DNA of 64,000 nucleotides, from NCBI GenBank assembly GCA_030247845.1, contig JAPDRP010000012.1:310001-374000 (forward strand). Reading direction: 5' to 3'. Source of the stretch: Coniosporium tulheliwenetii (taxonomy: Eukaryota; Ascomycota; Dothideomycetes). This document shows positions 57,445-64,000 of this stretch, piece by piece; position 1 is the stretch's first letter, and each line of letters begins with the position of its first letter. A program made the position numbers and the translations under genes. The notes beneath the pieces were generated by a model. It saw nothing but the letters and a program-made list of their open reading frames with translations. It was not told where the DNA came from and did not search any database.

Positions 57445-57895
57445 CGAAGGACCGACCCATATTCTTTCTGCATTTTGTACTGGATTCATGCTTATGTTCG
57501 GCTACGATTGTGTATGTGCGCGCCATTCTGTGGATTGGATCTAGACTCTTGGCCTATTACAGTGACCCTTATGTAGAGTAGTATTCTCGTCTTCAGGTCG
57601 TAACACAATCCATCCCGACGCGAGTAACCATACCGGTACATACCCAGCAAGCGAATGCGGTAGCTTGATGTTGAAGATGCCCCTTGAACCTTTCTGCCTC
57701 CCAGAAGGTTGCTTCTTGCTTGGCGGAGTTGAAGCTTTGACCTCCCGCAGCACGGGCTCGCGAAAATTAGCTCCACTGAAAAATAGACGTACCAGAAAAC
57801 CGCAACATCCACCTCAAGCAGCTGCAATTGCGGGTTGTCAGAGCAGGCACTCACTGGTGGAGCACCATTTCGCATCTTGGCCATACCAGCTCAAG
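57445..57895. other. Intergenic region before Cbf5
   Basis: About 450 bases. No gene seen; it should contain the Cbf5 promoter. Confidence 0.35.
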
Positions 57896-59517
57896 ATGGC
57901 GCTCGTCCCAGCAGACACGGACTTCTCCATCAAGCCCGCAGCCAGCGCGCCGCCCGTCGACGGCAGCGAATGGCCACTGCTGCTCAAAAACTACGACAAG
58001 CGTAGGCAATCCTTCTTCGGATTGTACATTACCACAAAAACCTATACTGATGTGACTAACCAGTGCTTGTGCGAACTGCACACTTCACGCCCATCCCGAA
58101 CGGCTGCGCACCCCACAAACGCGACCTCAAATCCTACATCAGCTCGGGCGTCATAAACCTCGACAAGCCGTCCAACCCGTCCTCGCACGAAGTCGTCGCG
58201 TGGGTCAAGCGTATCCTCCGCGTTGAGAAGACGGGTCACAGCGGCACGCTTGACCCCAAGGTCACTGGGTGTCTTATTGTGTGCATCGACCGCGCGACGA
58301 GGCTCGTCAAGAGCCAACAGGGCGCGGGGAAGGAGTATGTCTGTGTCATCAGGCTGCACGACACGCTACCCGGCGGAGAGGCGCAGTTTGCGCGCGCGCT
58401 CGAGACGCTGACGGGGGCGCTGTTTCAGCGGCCGCCACTTATCTCGGCGGTCAAGAGGCAGTTGCGGATCAGGACGATTCATGAGAGCAAGCTGTATGAG
58501 TTTGACAATGAGAGGCATTTGGCGGTGTTTTGGGTCTCGTGCGAGGCAGGAACGTATATTAGGACGTTGTGTGTGCATCTGGGATTGCTGCTGGGTGTGG
58601 GCGCGCACATGCAAGAGCTGAGGAGAGTCAGGTCTGGGGCGAAGGACGAGGAAAGTGGGATGGTTACGCTGCATGATGTGCTGGATGCGCAGTGGATGAT
58701 GGATAACAACCGGGACGAGAGCTACCTCAGGACGGTAATCAGCCCGCTGGAGAGCTTGCTGACGACGTACAAGAGGATTGTGGTCAAAGATTCGGCGGTC
58801 AACGCGGTTTGTTATGGTGCTAAGCTCATGATCCCGGGTCTGCTGCGATACGGTAGGTTACGGACATCAGTTCCTTCACGAGAATGATTGCTGACGGTAT
58901 GAACAGAGGCTGGCATCGACGTGCACGAGGAGGTCGTTCTCATGACTACAAAGGGTGAGGCCATCGCCCTCGGTATCGCCATGATGTCTACCGTCGAGCT
59001 GTCGTCCTGCGACCATGGCGTTGTGGCCAAGATCAAGCGCGTCATCATGGAGCGTGATCTGTACCCGAAGAGATGGGGTCTTGGTCCTGTGGCGACGGAG
59101 AAGAAGAAGATGAAGGCAGATGGCAAGCTCGATAAGTACGGTCGGCCCAACGAGAACACGCCCGCCAAATGGAATACCGACTACAAGGACTTCAACGGCC
59201 CCATGGACGATGCCCTTGCAAAACCACTTGCGGAGAAGACCGAGAAGCAGGATGTGCTTACAGCGCCGCCCGTGCCACCAACCGAGGTTGACGACTCAAT
59301 GCAAGTGGATCAGCCAGCGACTGCGGATCATATTCCGCCAGTCCCTGTGTCTGCAAACGGAGACTCGACCAAGAAGAAGCGGAAGCACGAGGGCGAAACG
59401 GCGGAGGAGAAGGCGGAACGCAAGAAAAGGAAGGAGGAGAAGAAAGCGAAGAAGGAGAAGAAGGAGAAGAAGGAGAAGAGGAAGTCGAAGGGCGGCGATG
59501 CTAGCGATAGCGAGTAG
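57896..59517 (+). CDS. CBF5: Box H/ACA pseudouridine synthase Cbf5 (dyskerin)
   Basis: Exons 57896-58001, 58064-58852 and 58907-59517 give about 501 residues. Cbf5 is the catalytic subunit of H/ACA snoRNPs that convert uridines in rRNA and snRNA to pseudouridine in the nucleolus. The DKCLD/TruB region reads INLDKPSNPSSHEVVAWVK, then the catalytic HSGTLDPKVTGC with the active-site Asp. AGTYIRTLCVHLGL and a PUA domain (VVKDSAVNAVCYGAKLMIPG, continuing across the last intron to EEVVLMTTKGEAIALGIAMM) follow. The C-terminal tail is a long KKE/KKD repeat, as in yeast and other fungi. Introns are GT-AG and in phase. No damage seen. Confidence 0.97.
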
Positions 59518-60327
59518 ATGTCACTTGTGAAGGGGCTGTCTGGTTGTGGACGAGTTGGCTGAAAGGGCGCTTTGCATAGCTGTCGACTGCATGTACCATA
59601 CGCTTGGTCGAGCTTGGACGAGCTTGGGGTTCTGGCGTCTTGAGAGTTGCTGGTATTTGGCGATCTGTGCATACCGGTTGTTTTGCTTCAACCTGGTCTT
59701 TGTTCCGAGATGGGATCAGGTATGATGTAGCTAGAGTGAAGATTCCACACTACAGAGTTCAGTTTGCAGAGGCTACTCCTAGCTATCCACAGCACTAAAG
59801 AAGTGCATTTCATTTGGTGTTCTTGTTGGATGAAGGTGCGTCTAACTACTACAACATTCTTAACAGATCTTTGTAGCTCTCCAGTCCTTTGCTCAGGGCT
59901 ACAACCCCAACCAAGCGGCTTCATTCTTTGCAGAAACCTAGTGCACATCCAAGCCTCAAGACATCTTCTCATATTGCACACATAAATTCTGCGATACTTG
60001 CTCAAGTTGGCGTTGAACAGCTTTGCGGAATTTGCACCGAGACTTGGCGGTCGAAGATTCTCGAAGGTTCGCAGCGGCTCATCGGTCTGTGACGTCGGTC
60101 GTGTTTGTCTCGGAGTGCACAGCGTGTGGGGGAGAAACTCAGACCGGTCAAGCCTAGCAGCGAACGCCTGCTCTTTCTTTACTCGCTCACACAGCCTTTG
60201 GCAGCAAGACTCACAATTTTCACTACACCTCAACAATACATTATCAGTTCTTTTCCTTCGCCTCGGACGCAACCAACCGGCGTTCTTTTACAACAATACA
60301 AGCAATTGATACCACGCACTCGCTACA
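59518..60327. other. Intergenic region before the Sis1-type J-protein
   Basis: About 810 bases. Open frames on both strands have no recognised features. The last 150 bases (C/T- and CAACA-rich) look like a 5' UTR. Confidence 0.35.
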
Positions 60328-61687
60328 ATGGTTAAAGAGACCAAACTCTACGACTCGCTGGGTAAGGCAGCAGTACCTCTATCCCCCATTCTCAGCCTTT
60401 GTACTGACCAACATCCTCAGGCGTAAGCCCGACAGCAACCCAAGACGATATCAAGAAGGCCTACCGAAAAGCAGCCCTGAAATGGCACCCGGACAAAAAC
60501 AAAGACAACCCGCAAGCCGCCGAGAAGTTCAAAGGTTAGCAACTCCCTCCCCTCTCCTGCAAACCAACCCTTTCTCGATCTCGAGCTCAATCTCGGTCTC
60601 TGAACTGTCACTAACACCCTCGTGCCAATTACAGAAGTATCCCAAGCCTACGAACTCCTCTCCGACCCCGAAAAGCGCAAACTCTACGACCAGTACGGCC
60701 TCGAATTCGTATTGCGGGGTGGTGCTCCACCACCCGAAGGCTTTGACCCCAGCGGCGCAGGCGGCATGCCATTTGGCGGCGCCGAGGGCTTCCCCTTCCC
60801 CGGTATGGGCGGTGGGCCAGGCGGTGCCCGCACATTCCACTTCTCGACCGGTGGCGGCGGCGGCGGGTTCAACTTCTCGAACCCGGAGAGCATATTCTCG
60901 GAGTTTCTGCGGGGGCAGGGTGGTGGGATGGGCGGTGGAGGCGGGGACGATGACTTCGCGGGGCTTTTTGGCGGGGGTGGGGGCTTCGGCGGGATGGGCG
61001 GCAGGCCTGGAGCGGGACGGTCGGCGTCATCGCGGTTTGGTGAGGGACTGAATGGTGGTGCGGGACGGAGAAACGCAACACCTGAGGTGACGGTGCTGGA
61101 GAAACCGCTCCCGGTGTCCCTCGAGGAGCTGTATAACGGCACGACGAAGAAGATGAAGATCAAGCGCAAGACGTATGATCAGGCGACGGGAAAGCAGAGC
61201 ACGCAGGATAGGATCCTCGAGGTGCCGATCAAAAAGGGCTTGAAGGCGGGGAGTAAGATCAAGTTCTCGGATGTGGGTGATCAGGTTGAGGGCGGGACGC
61301 AGGATTTGCACTTTGTCGTTCAAGAGGTACGTATTGGGACAATCACTCGTGAGACTGCCAATGTTGAGTATCAGAGACTAACACTTCCAACAGAAAGAAC
61401 ACCCGAACTTCAAGCGCGACGGCGATGACATCCGCACAACCGTCGACCTCGACCTCAAAGAAGCACTGACGGGTTGGAAGCGCACCGTGCAGACCATCGA
61501 CGGCAAGCAGATCAACGTCAGCAGCAGTGGACCCACGAGTCCGACATGGGTGGAGCGGTATCCCGGCCTCGGCATGCCGAAGAGTAAGAAGCCGTCCGAA
61601 CGGGGCGACTTCCTTGTCGGCGTCAACATCAAGTTCCCCACGAGCTTGACGGCGCAGCAGAAGGAGAAGCTTAAGGAGATTTTGTAG
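60328..61687 (+). CDS. SIS1: Class II J-protein (DnaJ/Hsp40), Sis1/Psi1 type
   Basis: Exons 60328-60361, 60421-60534, 60635-61326 and 61394-61687 give about 377 residues. The J domain (residues ~5-70) has DDIKKAYRKAALKWHPDKNK with the HPD motif that triggers Hsp70 ATPase. A long Gly/Phe-rich and Gly-rich linker (about residues 75-180) includes PGMGGGPGGARTFHF. No zinc-finger CxxCxGxG repeats follow, so it is class II. The C-terminal peptide-binding domains contain TVLEKPLPVSLEELYNGTTK and DLDLKEALTGWKRTVQTIDG, and the dimerisation end reads LTAQQKEKLKEIL. It acts in the cytosol and nucleus in protein folding and translation initiation support. All introns are in phase. The very G-rich linker shows no frameshift. 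Confidence 0.95.
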
Positions 61688-63332
61688 ATTGGCATTAGGG
61701 AGGGGTTTAGCGTGGCGTTTGGCGTTGGAGCGGAGCTTAGTATGGATGGTTCGTGGCCTCTTTCTTCGCTAGAACAGTACAGCGGAAACTATTTCGGCAT
61801 GGCTCTAGGTGGCGCTATCTGTGCATTTTCCATAGTTGGGCTCGAAATGGTGTAGGGATGAAGAGTCTGAACGTCGTGGAGGTCAATGCAATACCTAACA
61901 GATTCATCATGGTGCTAAGGTCTGATTGTCAGGAGCCGGAGATCCTGCCAGTCTTGTCACCATCTATCTACATTCTCTCAGACAAGCAGGACTTCAGCTT
62001 TCCGTGTATATGAAGGGTGAAGTCACGTGCCTGTTTATCCATCAGTCCCAAACGGCTCGATCATGCCAGAAGAGTCCATTTATGTATCTATCATGCAGTG
62101 CTATGGTGATAAACTTAAATTACATCTAACAGTACGTCTAGTGATCAAGTCGCTTACCCACAGTTCAAGGGTTTCGAGACTTGCACTTTGGATTGACCCT
62201 GGACGACGGAGCTTCTACGGGAGACTTCCGCGCTTGTGATCTATCCAAACCTCGTGCAGCTCCTTCACCGCATGCAGTTACGAAGATGCAGGCTCGTACC
62301 ACAAGATCGTATGGACTATATCCCCTTCAACAGCTTCTGTAGCCTTTGGAAGCAACATTGCTGCGATTACTTGAACAGGTAATTCTAGCAGCAGTTCTGT
62401 ACTGGTTGCGAGTGCTATGGCTCCTCACCCCGGACCCAGAGAGCTCCTTGGCTCGCTGTGTACAGCCATAGAGTAAATCTTGTAAGCAGCATTTCCCTCC
62501 TCTCTTACCTTGCAAGCTCCCTTCAGGGTCGCCATAGTCGTTTCAGCAAGGGTTTTCCATCTCCTATGTGCTTCTCGTGCTACTGGGCGATGGCAGCTGT
62601 ATCACATGGGCTCGGGAAGCCCATAGCCATCCCAACGGTCGACCGCCAAATGGATACAGTGAGCTTGACAGAGATCATACGCAGAGAATTTTCTCAATCT
62701 TCCGCAACCCCAAACCTCCTGGCTCCTTGGATATCCCCTAATCGAACGGTATAGCATCAGGATCCTTCGCCAAGCCTGGGCACGTGACCGAAGTCTAAGT
62801 GATGGCAGTATCAACTCAGAAAAAGCGAATATCTGGTGCTGAAAGCCTCGAGAGTTTTCAGTCCTGAGACGGCAGTATGCGACCTGCAGTATCGGCCCAA
62901 TGGGCATTAGTTCGTCTCTATATCACCGAGTCTTTCCAGGGCGAAGAGCGGCACTCGGCCTCAGTACTATACGATGCCCCCGCAACACCCTCAGATCACT
63001 CACGCAAGGATATGATCCTTAAGACGAGCTCACCGAAACATGAACAAGGCATTCACAGCACACCATCGTTGCAGCCTGATCATCACCAATCTCAGCATCA
63101 TCACGTGGCCTCCGCCATCCCTCGCTTGACATCAGGCGCCGAGCCCAGAACGCGAACGCCAACACCTCGTCCGAACCACAACATCACCCATTCCAGTCCG
63201 ACACGACCAACGCATCAACATAACAACCCGATAACGACGTTTCATTGACACGCCCATCTCGGTCGCGTAAACCTCGACAGTAACAAGCCTCGACAACAAT
63301 CACTTTTCCGATTCTCCAAACGCGCCGCATCA
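61688..63332. other. Long intergenic region between the J-protein and H2A.Z
   Basis: About 1.6 kb, the longest stretch here without a recognised gene. Several ORFs of up to 123 codons occur on both strands, but none has a good start context, intron signals or a known domain. The final 200 bases contain several ACAAC and CAACA elements and a long C/A-rich stretch, consistent with a 5' UTR and promoter for H2A.Z. Confidence 0.35.
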
Positions 63333-64000
63333 ATGCCCGGCGGAAAAGGTACGCGCGTCACCCTTTGCGCGCCTCGTTAGCGATAACAACTGTTCTGCTG
63401 GAAAACAACACGGGCATGATAGCTGACTGCCATCGCGCAACAGGAAAAACAGGCGGCAAGACCGGCGGCAAAGGCGGCGATAGCAGCGCGAAGAAGCAGC
63501 ACTCGCACTCTGCGAAGGCTGGGCTACAGGTGAGTCATTACTCGTCTCTCCACCTGCCACCTTGAATCGCGTCCACGGTTCTCTACCGGCGCTACAAGCC
63601 CACGCGCTCGCGCCAAGACTCCCAGCCTACCTACCTACCCCAACGCGCCGCGCTCACCCCGCTAACATCCTCCCCACCACAGTTCCCCTGCGGCCGCATA
63701 AAGCGCCACCTGCGAAACATAACGCGCAATCGGACGCGCATCGGCGCCAAAGCCTCGATCTACCTCACAGCGGTCCTCGAGTACCTGACAGCCGAAGTGC
63801 TGGAGCTAGCTGGCAACGCGGCAAAAGATCTCAAAGTCAAGCGCATAACTCCGCGACATTTGCAGCTTGCGATCCGCGGCGACGAGGAGTTGGATACGCT
63901 GATTCGCGCGACGATTGCGTTTGGTGGTGTGCTGCCGCACATCAATCGCGCATTGTTGTTGAAAGTTGAGCAGAAGAAGGGCGGGAAGAAGGTTGCGGAG
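63333..64000 (+). CDS. HTZ1: Histone variant H2A.Z (partial, runs off the window)
   Basis: Exons 63333-63348, 63444-63529 and 63683-64000 give the first 140 residues. The N-terminal tail MPGGKGKTGGKTGGKGGD is followed by the histone fold: HSHSAKAGLQFPCGRIKRHL, AVLEYLTAEVLELAGNAAKD and KVKRITPRHLQLAIRGDEEL. The sequences FPCGRIKR, and DLKVKRITPRH and IAFGGVLPHINR, mark H2A.Z rather than H2A (which has PVGRI and QGGVLP). H2A.Z replaces H2A in promoter-proximal nucleosomes and is deposited by SWR1. The only notable difference is a more basic L1-loop segment (NITRNRTRIGAK). The last few codons and the stop lie beyond 64000. Introns are GT-AG and in phase. Confidence 0.95.

Noticed and set aside
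60684..61169. Pro-rich minus-strand ORF opposite the J-protein
   Set aside because: Antisense of the Gly-rich linker; low complexity only.
61688..63332. A hidden gene in the longest empty stretch
   Set aside because: ORFs up to 123 codons exist on both strands, but none has a domain, good start context or consistent intron signals.
1..64000. CRISPR arrays, insertion sequences, transposons, attachment sites or bacterial operons
   Set aside because: No regularly spaced repeats, transposase, reverse transcriptase or terminal repeats were seen; the DNA is eukaryotic.

Overview
This window looks like nuclear DNA from a filamentous ascomycete (Pezizomycotina; a Dothideomycete-like fungus is my best guess, from protein resemblance only). 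The evidence is eukaryotic genes on both strands, short introns of about 45-80 bases with GT-AG ends and CTRAC-type branch sites, a HET-domain gene, and an intron-containing elongator tRNA-Met. About 30 protein genes can be supported. There is no operon structure, CRISPR array or intact mobile element. Left part (1-13.4 kb): the last exon of a probable uracil phosphoribosyltransferase, Elf1, and Urc1 (GTP cyclohydrolase II-like), which together suggest a URC uracil-catabolism locus; an unrecognised locus; ribosomal protein eS1; a P450-like gene whose heme cysteine is replaced; ITPase (Ham1); the adenylate kinase Fap7; and a HET-domain protein. Middle (14-36 kb): a possible small protein, the Rheb GTPase, a seryl-tRNA synthetase split into 21 exons, a sucrose-type sugar transporter, nucleosome assembly protein Nap1, phosphoglycerate dehydrogenase, myosin V, a ZUFSP/UFSP-family cysteine protease followed by unexplained extra exons, and the mitochondrial alpha/beta hydrolase Imo32. 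Right part (36-64 kb): tRNA-Met(CAT) with an intron, an HPP membrane protein, the ribosome-biogenesis ABC-F ATPase Arb1, mitochondrial Pet127, a PH/LRR protein, a small single-membrane-segment protein, an ankyrin protein, a Derlin, a transporter-like/DUF3431 fusion, the pseudouridine synthase Cbf5, a Sis1-type J-protein, and the start of histone H2A.Z, which runs off the end. Functionally it is mostly housekeeping: translation (eS1, SerRS, tRNA-Met), ribosome biogenesis (Cbf5, Fap7, Arb1), chromatin and transcription (Elf1, Nap1, H2A.Z), protein quality control (Derlin, Sis1, ZUFSP) and nucleotide hygiene (ITPase, URC). A cross-cutting observation is that eight otherwise conserved genes carry 13 apparent frameshifts. 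Every one is repaired by adding exactly one base, mostly in a homopolymer, and coding lengths then become divisible by three. This looks like consensus deletion error rather than decay, but it should be tested. Gene models below are my own splice reconstructions by conservation and splice-site phase, and have not been tested against transcripts.
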